Below are positions 33,333 to 41,354 of a stretch of 43,120 nucleotides of DNA, one piece after another (positions within the stretch are counted from its first letter, which is position 1; every line of letters starts with the position of its first letter). The stretch comes from an uncultured Clostridia bacterium. Lineage in GTDB: Bacteria; Bacillota; Clostridia; Christensenellales; Christensenellaceae. The stretch covers positions 1 through 43,120 of the forward strand of contig CALVMT010000001.1 of the NCBI GenBank assembly GCA_944347775.1, written 5' to 3'. The position numbers and the translations under genes are program-made. The notes below the pieces were generated by a model that saw nothing but the letters and a program-made list of their open reading frames with translations, was not told where the DNA came from and made no database searches.

Positions 33333-34266
33333 GGTTAAAATTATTTCTACAACAACAGGTGATATGCGTCAGCTTAACACTATCGAGCCAGGTTGTTGGG
33401 TACATTTGGGTAATCCTTCCGATGAGGAAATTTTTGATATCGCTGATCAACTGAAAATTGATGCTGAATTTTTGCGCGATCCTCTTGACGAAGAAGAATC
33501 TGCCCGAATCGACTACGAAGACAATATTAATATTATTATTGTTGACATTCCCCATATTGTTCCTACAAATGATGGATTTTCTTACGAAACTATTCCTCTT
33601 GGTATATTTATTACCGAACAAAACATCATCACTGTCTGTTTAGATGAAAATGCTTTGGTTGAGGATTTTTGGAATAATCGAATTAAAGGGTTTGACACAG
33701 CGAAAAAAACTCGCTTCTTATTGCAAATCCTATATCGTAATGCGACAAAATATCTACGGTATTTACGTATGATTGATAAAGCTTCGGATCGATTGGAAAG
33801 TATTTTGCATAAATCTATGCGTAACCGTGAGCTTATTCAAATGTTGCGTTTAAGCAAATCACTTGTCTATTTTTCTACATCCTTGAAAGCAAATGAAGTA
33901 ATTTTGGAAAAAATTATGCGTAGCCACAATATAATTAAATATGAGGCTGATTCCGACCTTCTTGAGGATGTTATTATTGAAAATAAACAGGCAATTGAAA
34001 TGGCCGGTATTTACATGGAAATTTTGTCCGGAACAATGGACGCATTTGCTTCATTAGTATCTAATAATTTGAATATTGTCATGAAATTCTTAGCATCTAT
34101 GACCATCGTTATGGCTATCCCCTCTATTTTTTCCGGATTCTGGGGAATGAATTTTGAGCAGATGCCATTTTTGGGTAGTCCGGCAGGGTTTTATATTGTT
34201 TTAGGCATTGCTATGGCGGCAACCGCATTAGTAGCTGCAATCTTTTGGAAAAAGAAAATGTTTTAA
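33331..34266 (+). CDS. corA: CorA-type magnesium/divalent cation channel
   Basis: CorA family Mg uptake channel, 311 aa from TTG 33331. Large cytosolic N-domain beginning VKIISTTTGD with GCWVHLGNPSDEEI, a long helical stalk (about 140-240), and two C-terminal transmembrane helices (about 250-270 and 282-305) with the signature GMNF loop in SGFWGMNFEQMP. The positively charged end KKKMF is typical. Start is uncertain: GTG 33322 and TTG 33331 are both in frame, neither with a strong ribosome site, because the region is part of the attenuator. Probably a separate unit from murA, although no strong terminator is seen before murA. Confidence 0.92.
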   Translation: MVKIISTTTGDMRQLNTIEPGCWVHLGNPSDEEIFDIADQLKIDAEFLRDPLDEEESARIDYEDNINIIIVDIPHIVPTNDGFSYETIPLGIFITEQNIITVCLDENALVEDFWNNRIKGFDTAKKTRFLLQILYRNATKYLRYLRMIDKASDRLESILHKSMRNRELIQMLRLSKSLVYFSTSLKANEVILEKIMRSHNIIKYEADSDLLEDVIIENKQAIEMAGIYMEILSGTMDAFASLVSNNLNIVMKFLASMTIVMAIPSIFSGFWGMNFEQMPFLGSPAGFYIVLGIAMAATALVAAIFWKKKMF

Positions 34267-34361
34267 CCTTTATTCTAAAGCTTTTTGAAAAATAATTAAA
34301 TTCTCCCTTTCCCTGTTGTCAGTACAGGCAACAAAAAATTTGAAGGAGTATCCTTGATTTT

Positions 34362-35657
34362 ATGGAAGAAAAATTTGTTATTCACGGCGGAAGACCGTTA
34401 AAAGGCGAAGTCTCCGTAGGGGGTGCAAAAAATGCTGCCGTTGCCATTTTACCCGCGACTTTATTGGCAGCAGACATATTTACTATTGAAAATGTGCCTC
34501 ATATTGATGATGTGGTCATATTACTTAACATACTTAACCGATTGGGTGCTAAAATTCGATTTTTAGACCGTACGACTGTAGTTATCGATACCCGTGCGGT
34601 AAATCACGGAAATGTTCGTATTAATTTGGCAAAACGTTTGCGTGCTTCCTACTATTTTGTCGGAGCCTTACTTGGTCGTTTTAAAGATACCGGTGTATAT
34701 CTGCCAGGAGGATGCGATATTGGCAGTCGCCCCATTGATTTGCATTTAAAGGGCTTACATGCGCTTGGTGCTGAAGTAGATACAGATTATGGGGTTTTTC
34801 ACGCCAAAGCAGAAAAATTAACCGGTTGTGAAATTTATTTTGACCAGGTTTCAGTTGGGGCAACAATTAACATTATGCTTTCTGCCGTTCTTGCCGAAGG
34901 TAGTACAACATTAATTAATGCGGCAAAAGAACCGCATGTTGTCGATGTGGCCAACTTCCTTAATCAGATGGGCGCTCGTATTCGTGGAGTAGGAACGGAC
35001 ACCATTCGTATTCATGGCGTTCAAAACCTTCATGGATGCAATTACAGCATTATTCCCGACCAAATCGAAGCAGGAACACTAATGATTGCAGCCGCTGCTA
35101 CTAAAGGTGATGTTCTAATCAAAAATATCGTACCCATGCATATGGATGCTCTTACGGCAAAAATGGTTGAAATGGGCGCTGAAATTCAAGAATTTGATGA
35201 TTCTATCCGAGTTCGAAATTCTTCCCGTTTAAAAGCAGCAAATATCAAAACCTATCCGTATCCCGGATTTCCTACAGATTTGCAACAACCCGCGACCGTA
35301 TTGTTGAGTACAGCAAAAGGTGCAAGCGTAATTGTGGAAAATATTTTTGAAGCAAGATTTAAGCACATCGAAGAAATTCGCAGAATGGGCGCACATGTTA
35401 CTGTAGACGACCGAATTGCTGTCGTACAAGGGGTAGAACGCCTAACGGGTGCGCAGGTAAAAGCCAGCGATTTACGTGCGGGTGCCGCTCTAATTATTGC
35501 CGGATTAATGGCAGAAGGCACAACAGAAATTTATAATATCAAATATGTCGACCGTGGTTACGATCATATTGAAGATAAGCTCATTTCTTTAGGTGCCGAT
35601 ATTTCTCGCGTTCCGGTTGAGGAAGAGCCTTTTGAGTTGGATTTAGATTTTCAATAA
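34362..35657 (+). CDS. murA: UDP-N-acetylglucosamine 1-carboxyvinyltransferase
   Basis: Adds enolpyruvate from PEP to UDP-GlcNAc, the first committed step of peptidoglycan synthesis. 431 aa. Visible: GGRPLKGEVSVGGAKNAA with Lys23, and LPGGCDIGSRPIDLHL with the active-site Cys118, which makes the enzyme fosfomycin-sensitive in principle. Also GATINIMLSAVLAEG and DLRAGAALIIAGLMAEG near the C-terminus. AAGGAG lies about 13 bases before ATG. Bacillota often carry two murA paralogues (murA and murZ); which this is cannot be told here. Confidence 0.95.
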   Translation: MEEKFVIHGGRPLKGEVSVGGAKNAAVAILPATLLAADIFTIENVPHIDDVVILLNILNRLGAKIRFLDRTTVVIDTRAVNHGNVRINLAKRLRASYYFVGALLGRFKDTGVYLPGGCDIGSRPIDLHLKGLHALGAEVDTDYGVFHAKAEKLTGCEIYFDQVSVGATINIMLSAVLAEGSTTLINAAKEPHVVDVANFLNQMGARIRGVGTDTIRIHGVQNLHGCNYSIIPDQIEAGTLMIAAAATKGDVLIKNIVPMHMDALTAKMVEMGAEIQEFDDSIRVRNSSRLKAANIKTYPYPGFPTDLQQPATVLLSTAKGASVIVENIFEARFKHIEEIRRMGAHVTVDDRIAVVQGVERLTGAQVKASDLRAGAALIIAGLMAEGTTEIYNIKYVDRGYDHIEDKLISLGADISRVPVEEEPFELDLDFQ

Positions 35658-35681
35658 TTTTTACCATAAGAAGAGGAATAT

Positions 35682-36248
35682 ATGAATAAATATTTTACAC
35701 TGCAAATTGCTGGTTTAGAGCGAAATCTTCCGGTATGCCCGCTTAATGAAAAACTCAGTATCGCCGCTTTTATCTTATTTGGTGACGTTGAGTTAACCGT
35801 TGCCTGTGCAAGGGAATTACTTAAGCTTGCGCCTGAACATGATATTATGATTACAGCGGAGTCAAAAGGTATTCCTTTGATTCATGAGATGGCAAAGCAG
35901 AGCGGAACAAACACTTATATTGTCGCACGCAAAGGTCTTAAAGTATATATGCCTAATCCTGTTCAAGTAGAAGTAAACTCTATTACAACGAAAAAAACTC
36001 AAAAGTTATATTTAGGAGAATATGAGACCAATCTTCTTAGAGATAAACGTGTACTAATTGTAGATGACGTCATTAGCACGGGAGAATCTCTCAAAGCATT
36101 AGAGGCATTAGTCAAGAAAGCCGGAGGTATAATTGTGGGCAAGATGTCAGTGTTGGCCGAAGGTGATGCGTCAACACGTACTGACATCCAGTTTCTCGCT
36201 CCCCTGCCTTTACTAGACCAAAATGGAGAACCTATTCCCCTAAAATAA
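35682..36248 (+). CDS. phosphoribosyltransferase, adenine phosphoribosyltransferase-like
   Basis: 188-aa type I phosphoribosyltransferase. PRPP-binding motif LIVDDVISTGESL is clear, preceded by IMITAESKGIPLIHEMA and YIVARKGLKVYM, as in APRT-like proteins. The specificity hood is not typical enough to name a base, and the chromosome probably has a separate canonical apt. GAGGAA before ATG; follows murA by 24 bases and may be co-transcribed with it. Confidence 0.85.
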   Translation: MNKYFTLQIAGLERNLPVCPLNEKLSIAAFILFGDVELTVACARELLKLAPEHDIMITAESKGIPLIHEMAKQSGTNTYIVARKGLKVYMPNPVQVEVNSITTKKTQKLYLGEYETNLLRDKRVLIVDDVISTGESLKALEALVKKAGGIIVGKMSVLAEGDASTRTDIQFLAPLPLLDQNGEPIPLK

Positions 36249-36277
36249 AAAAGCGCCGCTAAACGCGGCGCTTTTTT
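36247..36277. terminator. bidirectional terminator after the phosphoribosyltransferase gene
   Basis: AAAAAAGCGCCGC paired perfectly with GCGGCGCTTTTTT around a five-base loop; also serves the converging SDR gene. Confidence 0.92.
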
Positions 36278-36297
36278 ATCTCATTAATTACCCGCAC

Positions 36298-37101
36298 CTA
36301 ATCCGCATACAGCTTCCCTACAACCCAATTAGATAATTTCGTCGGTAACCATTTTGCTAAAAATGTAAACAACCGGTATTTTTTTCCAATCACATAAAAA
36401 GGACGGGGATGTCGTTGTACTATGATTTTTTCGATGCATTGGGCAACGTATTGCGGAGTCATACCAAATTGTTCATCGTGTTCCATTCCGCTTACGGATC
36501 GTTCTAGCCTTTGTGCATAAGGAGAAGTATCCTCAAAAATTTTTTTACGTGCCGCAGTAAAACCCGTTTTTACATCACCCGGCATTACAGCCAACACGCG
36601 AATACCAAAAGGTTTTACCTCGTTTGCTAATGATAATACCAACGAGTTTATTGCCGCCTTACTTGCAGAGTAAAACGCCTGGAAAGGAATAGCTAACACG
36701 CCGGCTACCGAACTAACTGCGACAATACATCCTCCGTTTGCCGCACGCATATAAGGGAGAACAGCTTTTACGCAATTAAAAAAGCCAAAAAAGTTGACAT
36801 CTAATTGTTTTTGCGCATCTATCAGCTGTGTCTCCTCTACTGCACCCGAAATGCCAAATCCAGCATTGCTAACTAATAAATCAATATGTCCATGTATTTG
36901 ATATATTTCATCAATTGCCTGCGCAATTGCTTTTTCATTACAAACATCAGCCGCAATACAATGCATTTCTCCCCATTGTAATGGATGCCTCGAAATACCA
37001 TAAACAATATATTCTCGTTTCAGTAATCGTTCAGCCAACGCTTTACCAATTCCTCCTGAAGCACCGGTTATAACCGCTACTTTTTTATTAGTCATTTTCA
37101 T
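36298..37101 (-). CDS. short-chain dehydrogenase/reductase, possible 3-ketosphinganine reductase
   Basis: 267-aa classical SDR. Nucleotide-binding TGASGGIGKALAERL, NAG motif in LLVSNAGFGISG, catalytic Ser in VSSVAG and YSASK (Tyr and Lys). It ends in a hydrophobic/amphipathic tail (LFTFLAKWLPTKLSNWVVGKLY) that could touch the membrane. Start placed at 37101 (AAGGTG four bases upstream); a TTG at 37116 is also in frame. It overlaps the end of the Spt-like gene, so the two are translationally coupled. By position it is the candidate for the NADPH reduction of the 3-keto product of the preceding enzyme (inference). On its own it would be an SDR of unknown substrate. Confidence 0.85.
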   Translation of the reverse strand: MKMTNKKVAVITGASGGIGKALAERLLKREYIVYGISRHPLQWGEMHCIAADVCNEKAIAQAIDEIYQIHGHIDLLVSNAGFGISGAVEETQLIDAQKQLDVNFFGFFNCVKAVLPYMRAANGGCIVAVSSVAGVLAIPFQAFYSASKAAINSLVLSLANEVKPFGIRVLAVMPGDVKTGFTAARKKIFEDTSPYAQRLERSVSGMEHDEQFGMTPQYVAQCIEKIIVQRHPRPFYVIGKKYRLFTFLAKWLPTKLSNWVVGKLYAD

Positions 37102-38284
37102 TAAGCACCTTTTCAATAATATCTAATGCTTCATCCAACAAAGCCTCGGTATGTGTTGCCATATAACTTGTTCTCAATAAGCACTCATGTTCAGGTGTTG
37201 CAGGCGGTAATACATTATTTACATAAACTCCCTCTTCATATAAACGTTTAGCCGTTTTAAACGTTTGCATTGGTTCATACGTATAAATAGGAATAATTGG
37301 GGTCGCACATGGAGTAGGTAACGGCGTTTTACTTTCTCGAATTGAAATTTTCCTTTTTTTGAGCCCGTTGCGCATGTACATTGATAACTCTGCCAGATGC
37401 TTCACTAATTGCGGAGTTTCAATCAAGACATGCAATGCCTCCAGAGCACTGGCACAATTTGCCGGTGGAATTGACGCACTGAAAATAAACGGCCGGGATG
37501 TGTGGCGTACATACTCTGCAACTCTCTTACTAGAAGCCATATAGCCACCTAAACTGGCTAAAGACTTACTAAATGTTCCCATAATAATATCTACCTGATC
37601 TGTCAAACCAAAATAATCAGCAGTACCTCTCCCTCCGTTACCAATAACGCCCAATCCATGTGCATCATCAACCATCACTTTTGCGTCATACTGTTTAGCC
37701 AACCGGACAATTTCCGGTAAGTTGGCAATATCACCGCCCATGCTAAAAACTCCGTCGGTCACAATAAGAATTCCTGCTGTCGCTGGAACCTTTTGCAACT
37801 GTTTTTCCAAATCCTGCATATCATTATGTTTATATCGAAGCATTTTTCCATAAGAAAGCCTGCATCCATCATAAATACTTGCATGATTTTCTTTATCGCA
37901 AATTACATAATCGTTTCTTCCCACTACAGCACTAATAATACCAAGATTAGATTGAAAACCCGTAGAAAAAGTGACTGCATCTTCCTTCCCTACAAAACTC
38001 GCCAGTTCAGCTTCAAGTTGCACATGCATATCCAAGGTTCCGTTTAAAAATCTTGATCCAGAACATCCTGTTCCATATTTTTCCAGTGCTTTAATACCTG
38101 CTTCTACTACTCTCGGATTTGTTGTCAACCCTAAATAGTTGTTCGAGCCCAACATAATACGGCGCTTCCCCTCCATAATTACTTCCGCACCTTGACGAGA
38201 CTGTAGCTGATGAAAATACGGATATATGCCAGCAGCTTTTACTTCCTCAAGCATCGGAACTTCCATCTTAGCAAAAAGATCCAT
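37088..38284 (-). CDS. alpha-oxoamine synthase, serine palmitoyltransferase-like
   Basis: 398-aa PLP enzyme that condenses an amino acid with an acyl-CoA (acyl-ACP) with loss of CO2. Seen: MLGSNNYLGLT, KYGTGCSGSRFLNGTLDMH, DKENHASIYDG (His stacking on PLP), RYKHNDM, VDDAHGLGVIG and the PLP Lys in MGTFSKSLASLGG, then IFSASIPPANCASALEAL. The TFSKS/LASLGG loop and SGSRFLNGT stretch read like bacterial serine palmitoyltransferase rather than BioF or glycine C-acetyltransferase. Start at ATG 38284, where GGAGG is eight bases upstream. No tdh or bio genes are nearby; the partner is an SDR. If correct, the product is 3-ketosphinganine or a related long-chain base. Confidence 0.85.
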   Translation of the reverse strand: MDLFAKMEVPMLEEVKAAGIYPYFHQLQSRQGAEVIMEGKRRIMLGSNNYLGLTTNPRVVEAGIKALEKYGTGCSGSRFLNGTLDMHVQLEAELASFVGKEDAVTFSTGFQSNLGIISAVVGRNDYVICDKENHASIYDGCRLSYGKMLRYKHNDMQDLEKQLQKVPATAGILIVTDGVFSMGGDIANLPEIVRLAKQYDAKVMVDDAHGLGVIGNGGRGTADYFGLTDQVDIIMGTFSKSLASLGGYMASSKRVAEYVRHTSRPFIFSASIPPANCASALEALHVLIETPQLVKHLAELSMYMRNGLKKRKISIRESKTPLPTPCATPIIPIYTYEPMQTFKTAKRLYEEGVYVNNVLPPATPEHECLLRTSYMATHTEALLDEALDIIEKVLNEND

Positions 38285-38349
38285 AAATAATTCCTCCAAT
38301 AATAATACAATAAATAAATCCCTAAATTAATAATATAATTTTATTTAAT

Positions 38350-38378
38350 ATCATATCAAAATTTCAATAAATGTACAA
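38350..38378 (-). promoter_or_regulatory. promoter for the Spt-like/SDR operon
   Basis: Minus strand TTGTAC (38373-38378), 17-base spacer, TATGAT (38350-38355). The rest of 38285-38539 is AT-rich and contains the opposing promoter. Confidence 0.6.
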
Positions 38379-38476
38379 TAAATGCCTTTTTTACAAAATT
38401 AATCATACCTTTTCGCAAGTGCACATTATAAAACAACAATTTATCTTTAATATATTTTTGCTTTTAAATTTATTAT

Positions 38477-38505
38477 TTTACTTATTATAAACCAGATGAT
38501 ATACT
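38477..38505 (+). promoter_or_regulatory. promoter for the chromate-transporter pair
   Basis: TTTACT (38477-38482), 17-base spacer, TATACT (38500-38505), about 35 bases upstream of the start codon. Confidence 0.4.
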
Positions 38506-38539
38506 ACATTAATAGGGAAATTCGGAAAAGGATAAAAAC

Positions 38540-39145
38540 ATGAGAAAAACAAACAAATATTGGGTGTTATTTTCTTCTACTTTTACAATTAGTGCCCTAA
38601 CCTCCGGCGGATACGTCATTGTATCCATGATGCGCAAAAAATTTGTGGATAAATTGCATTGGCTGAAAGACGATGAAATGCTAGATCTCACTTCTATCGC
38701 ACAATCTTCTCCAGGGCCTGTTGCCGTAAATGCATCAATCCTTGTCGGATATCGCATTGGTGGATTTACTGGAGCATTAATTACAATGTTTGGCACTATT
38801 CTTCCTCCGTTAGTCATTATGTCTATCGTTGCAATCTTTTATGAACAGTTTTGCAACAATGTTTTTGTCCGTTATTTTTTAAAGGGAATGCAGGCAGGCG
38901 TAGCCGCAATGATTTGTAGTGTTGTTATAGATCTCTTCTGCGGAGTCCTTAAGCAAAAAAGTTGGCTAAGCAATAGTTTAATGTTAGCTGCGTTTATCAT
39001 AAATTTATTTACTAATATTAATGTGTTATGGATTGCATTATTCTGTGCAGGAGCTGGCATAACGAAAACTCTTTTAATGCAAAAAAAAGCTCACTCTTCC
39101 GATCAAACATCTGATCACCAGGAGGATTCTCATGATATATCTTAA
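38540..39145 (+). CDS. short-chain chromate transporter (CHR) family protein, first half
   Basis: 201-aa membrane protein corresponding to one CHR domain. Typical motifs: FTISALTSGGYVIVSMM, the signature SIAQSSPGPVAVNASILVGYRIGG and the conserved glycine-rich membrane segments; about five to six hydrophobic helices, then a polar tail (KKAHSSDQTSDHQED). Proteins of this kind act as a heterodimer with a second CHR half. Transport of chromate is not proven for short forms and sulfate or other anions are possible. AAGGAT before ATG. Overlaps the next gene by 14 bases. Confidence 0.9.
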   Translation: MRKTNKYWVLFSSTFTISALTSGGYVIVSMMRKKFVDKLHWLKDDEMLDLTSIAQSSPGPVAVNASILVGYRIGGFTGALITMFGTILPPLVIMSIVAIFYEQFCNNVFVRYFLKGMQAGVAAMICSVVIDLFCGVLKQKSWLSNSLMLAAFIINLFTNINVLWIALFCAGAGITKTLLMQKKAHSSDQTSDHQEDSHDIS

Positions 39146-39695
39146 ACTCTTTTTTAGCTTTTTACAAATCGGACTATTAAGTTTTGGCGGTGGATATGCC
39201 GCAATACCTCTCGTTGAAAAACAAGTTATTGAAGTACACCAATGGATGACTATGGAAGAATTTACAGATATAATCACTATAGACGAGTTAACCCCAGGCC
39301 CTATTGCCATTAATGCCGCAACCTTTGTCGGAACTAAAATAGCGGGTCCAGCAGGCGCAATCGTTTCAACATTAGGGTGTGTTCTGCCCTCATGTATAAT
39401 TTGCCTGCTATTAGCCAAATTATATTATAAATACCGTTCCCTTCCACTAATCAACGGAGCACTTTCTTGTTTACGCTCTATGGTTGTTGCATTAATTGCA
39501 TCCACAGCCATTACATTAATGATGACCGCTTTTTTGGGGCATACCAATTTTTCGTTTTCTTTTTCCGATCTTGATTTTATATCTATTGCATTATTTTGCA
39601 TAGGCTTTTTTATTTTAAGAAAAATTAATATAAATCCCTTGCTTGTCATGCTGGGCTCAGGGATTATTGGCCTATGCATTTATCCATTTTTATGA
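39132..39695 (+). CDS. short-chain chromate transporter (CHR) family protein, second half
   Basis: 187-aa partner of the preceding gene. Seen: SFGGGYAAIPLVEKQVI, the signature DELTPGPIAINAATFVGTKIAG, and several membrane helices to the C-terminus. AGGAGG is placed seven bases before the ATG, inside the end of the first gene, so translation is coupled. The two likely assemble in opposite membrane orientation, as known for short-chain CHR pairs. Confidence 0.9.
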   Translation: MIYLKLFFSFLQIGLLSFGGGYAAIPLVEKQVIEVHQWMTMEEFTDIITIDELTPGPIAINAATFVGTKIAGPAGAIVSTLGCVLPSCIICLLLAKLYYKYRSLPLINGALSCLRSMVVALIASTAITLMMTAFLGHTNFSFSFSDLDFISIALFCIGFFILRKININPLLVMLGSGIIGLCIYPFL

Positions 39696-39704
39696 TCTTA
39701 ATCA

Positions 39705-39736
39705 ATAAAAGCGATGTATAGTTACATCGCTTTTAT
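39705..39736. terminator. bidirectional terminator between the CHR pair and mmuM
   Basis: ATAAAAGCGATGTA paired with TACATCGCTTTTAT, 14 bp perfect, four-base loop. Confidence 0.9.
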
Positions 39737-40665
39737 CATAAAGTAAGACTCCATTGTTTAATTTTCTTAATGTCTTCCGGTCCAGTACGGCAACATCCTC
39801 CAATAATATTTGCACCTGCTTCATACCATTTAGGTGCCCATTGACTATATCCATAGCCACATGGTGCTCCTGTCCATATTTTTTCTTTTGCATCATAAAC
39901 TTCTCCGCTATTTCCGTACACAACAATGGGCTTATTCGATACGCATCGGATTTCACGAATTAACCCTTCAATATATTCCGGAGGCGTACAATTTACTCCA
40001 ATTGCTTCCACTTTTGGCTGTTGCTGTAAAAAAATAGCACACTCTTTAATCGGCGTTCCGTCACAAACATGTTTTTCATCTTTACAACTAAAACTAATCC
40101 AGCAAGGAGTAGATATTGTTTCCATAGCCATCAATATTGCTTTTGCTTCTTCTAAAGAGGGGATGGTTTCACAGGCAAAAATATCCGTTCCTTCTTCTTC
40201 CAGTAATATCATCCGTTCCCGATGAAATTCCACAAGCCCATTATATGAGATCAAATACTTCCCTGTATATTCCGATCCATCAGATAAATATGCACCATAT
40301 GGACCTATAGACGCCGCAGCAATAGGATAAATACGCCCGCTCTTTTCTCCTTCATTTTCCCAATAGTTTGTCCTTGCCCTTTTTAGTAGTCGAATCGAAT
40401 TCTTAATCAATTCTTTCGCTTGCTGTTTTGTATATCCTTTTTGTTCAAATCCGCAAACTGTCGCCTGATAACTGGATGAAATACCAATATCCGCACCTAC
40501 CGCATAATAATCATAATGCACCCTTTGGATTTTTTCCGGTTGCTCTGCCAAAATTTTAGCAGACCAAAGTGTATCGTTAATATTACAACCACGTTTTTCT
40601 AATTCTGTTGCCAATGCACCATCCAAAATAAGTACTTTTTTTTCAGATAAACATTCTTTTAGCAT
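39736..40665 (-). CDS. mmuM: homocysteine S-methyltransferase
   Basis: Zinc-dependent transfer of a methyl group from S-methylmethionine or SAM to homocysteine, giving methionine. 309 aa barrel. Visible: ILDGALATELEKRGCNIND at the N-terminus, the zinc ligands in GVNCTPPE and GGCCRTGPEDI, and ETIPSLEEAKAI. GGAGGG before ATG. No S-box riboswitch or T-box is seen in 40666-40806, which is AT-rich. The S-methylmethionine permease usually paired in enterobacteria is not here. Confidence 0.93.
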   Translation of the reverse strand: MLKECLSEKKVLILDGALATELEKRGCNINDTLWSAKILAEQPEKIQRVHYDYYAVGADIGISSSYQATVCGFEQKGYTKQQAKELIKNSIRLLKRARTNYWENEGEKSGRIYPIAAASIGPYGAYLSDGSEYTGKYLISYNGLVEFHRERMILLEEEGTDIFACETIPSLEEAKAILMAMETISTPCWISFSCKDEKHVCDGTPIKECAIFLQQQPKVEAIGVNCTPPEYIEGLIREIRCVSNKPIVVYGNSGEVYDAKEKIWTGAPCGYGYSQWAPKWYEAGANIIGGCCRTGPEDIKKIKQWSLTL

Positions 40666-40806
40666 TTCATCCCTCCGTTTTTTATTTTATCATAAAATTC
40701 CTTTCTACAACAATAATTTCTATAATCTCATCACAATGCCGTCCGAAGATAAAATCTCAGCTAAAGATTATATAAAAAACATTAACAGCACTAAATTTTA
40801 AAAAAC

Positions 40807-40832
40807 AAAAAGCCCGTAATAACGGGCTTTTT
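40807..40832. terminator. terminator after the tRNA-6S cluster
   Basis: AAAAAGCCCGT paired with ACGGGCTTTTT around AATA, perfect stem. A second small CCGCC/GGCGG hairpin lies between it and the tRNA-Gln 3' end. Confidence 0.88.
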
Positions 40833-40861
40833 ATCCGCCGAAAAATTAGGGCGGTTTACTT

Positions 40862-40935
40862 TGGCAGCCGAACTAGGATTCGAACCTAGAAAATACGAGT
40901 CAGAGTCGTAGGTGTTACCGTTACACTATTCGGCT
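40862..40935 (-). tRNA. tRNA-Gln (anticodon CUG)
   Basis: Minus-strand cloverleaf: acceptor AGCCGAA/TTCGGCT, discriminator G, encoded CCA; anticodon stem TACGA/TCGTA with loop CTCTGAC giving CUG; T arm CTAGG-TTCGAAT-CCTAG. 74 nt. Last RNA of a tRNA-Val / 6S / tRNA-Gln cluster. Confidence 0.95.
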
Positions 40936-40956
40936 ATCTTTATAATTGACAAAAAC

Positions 40957-41131
40957 TGGGGCCCAGGAGTGTCGTCTGCTTCGTTTTGTAACCCGCCTCC
41001 CGGCAGGTGGGTAATCTGCTCATATCTTCGTGCTTCCCACTCGTAATGGGCATGCATACCTAATATGCAAGACGCGAAAACCCTTATACAAATTGTGGGT
41101 CTAAAATCAAAGCATAACCAGCACCCCAGGT
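40957..41131 (-). ncRNA. ssrS: 6S RNA
   Basis: About 175 nt regulator that binds the vegetative RNA polymerase holoenzyme by mimicking an open promoter. On the minus strand the ends pair (CC.GGGGTG with CACTCC.GG). Near the apex the family hallmark is present: GCATG, a CCCA/TGGG hairpin, then AAGC. GACGACAC lies in the 3' part, similar to the E. coli molecule. An extra 8-bp hairpin ACCCACCT/AGGCGGGT is in the 3' arm. Exact ends are estimated. It starts one or two bases after the tRNA-Val CCA and ends about 20 bases before tRNA-Gln. Confidence 0.82.
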
Positions 41132-41132
41132 T

Positions 41133-41209
<77 letters not shown>

Positions 41210-41222
41210 CTGCGCTATATTT

Positions 41223-41250
41223 ATTATACTCATCCCCTAAAAAAAAGCAA
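41223..41250 (-). promoter_or_regulatory. promoter for the tRNA-Val / 6S / tRNA-Gln cluster
   Basis: Minus strand TTGCTT (41245-41250), 16-base spacer, TATAAT (41223-41228), 13 bases upstream of tRNA-Val. No separate promoter is recognisable in front of 6S, since that position is occupied by the tRNA. Confidence 0.65.
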
Positions 41251-41294
41251 GTTTTTTATGAAAAAACTTTTATAATTCCCATACATTCCCTAAC

Positions 41295-41324
41295 TTGCTT
41301 CAAATTTATTTTTCATGCTATAAT
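41295..41324 (+). promoter_or_regulatory. promoter for the DUF4364 gene
   Basis: TTGCTT (41295-41300), 18-base spacer, TATAAT (41319-41324). The expected transcript start near 41331 excludes upstream in-frame start codons and supports ATG 41355. Confidence 0.65.
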
Positions 41325-41354
41325 TTATTTATTACTAACAAAAAAGGGATTTAC

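Noticed and set aside
37088-38284. Glycine C-acetyltransferase (Kbl) or BioF assignment
   Set aside because: No tdh or biotin genes nearby, and the TFSKS and SGSRFLNGT stretches fit serine palmitoyltransferase better; kept only as the alternative.
40666-40806. S-box riboswitch upstream of the homocysteine methyltransferase gene
   Set aside because: No SAM aptamer motifs; the region is AT-rich and unstructured apart from the terminator of the RNA cluster.
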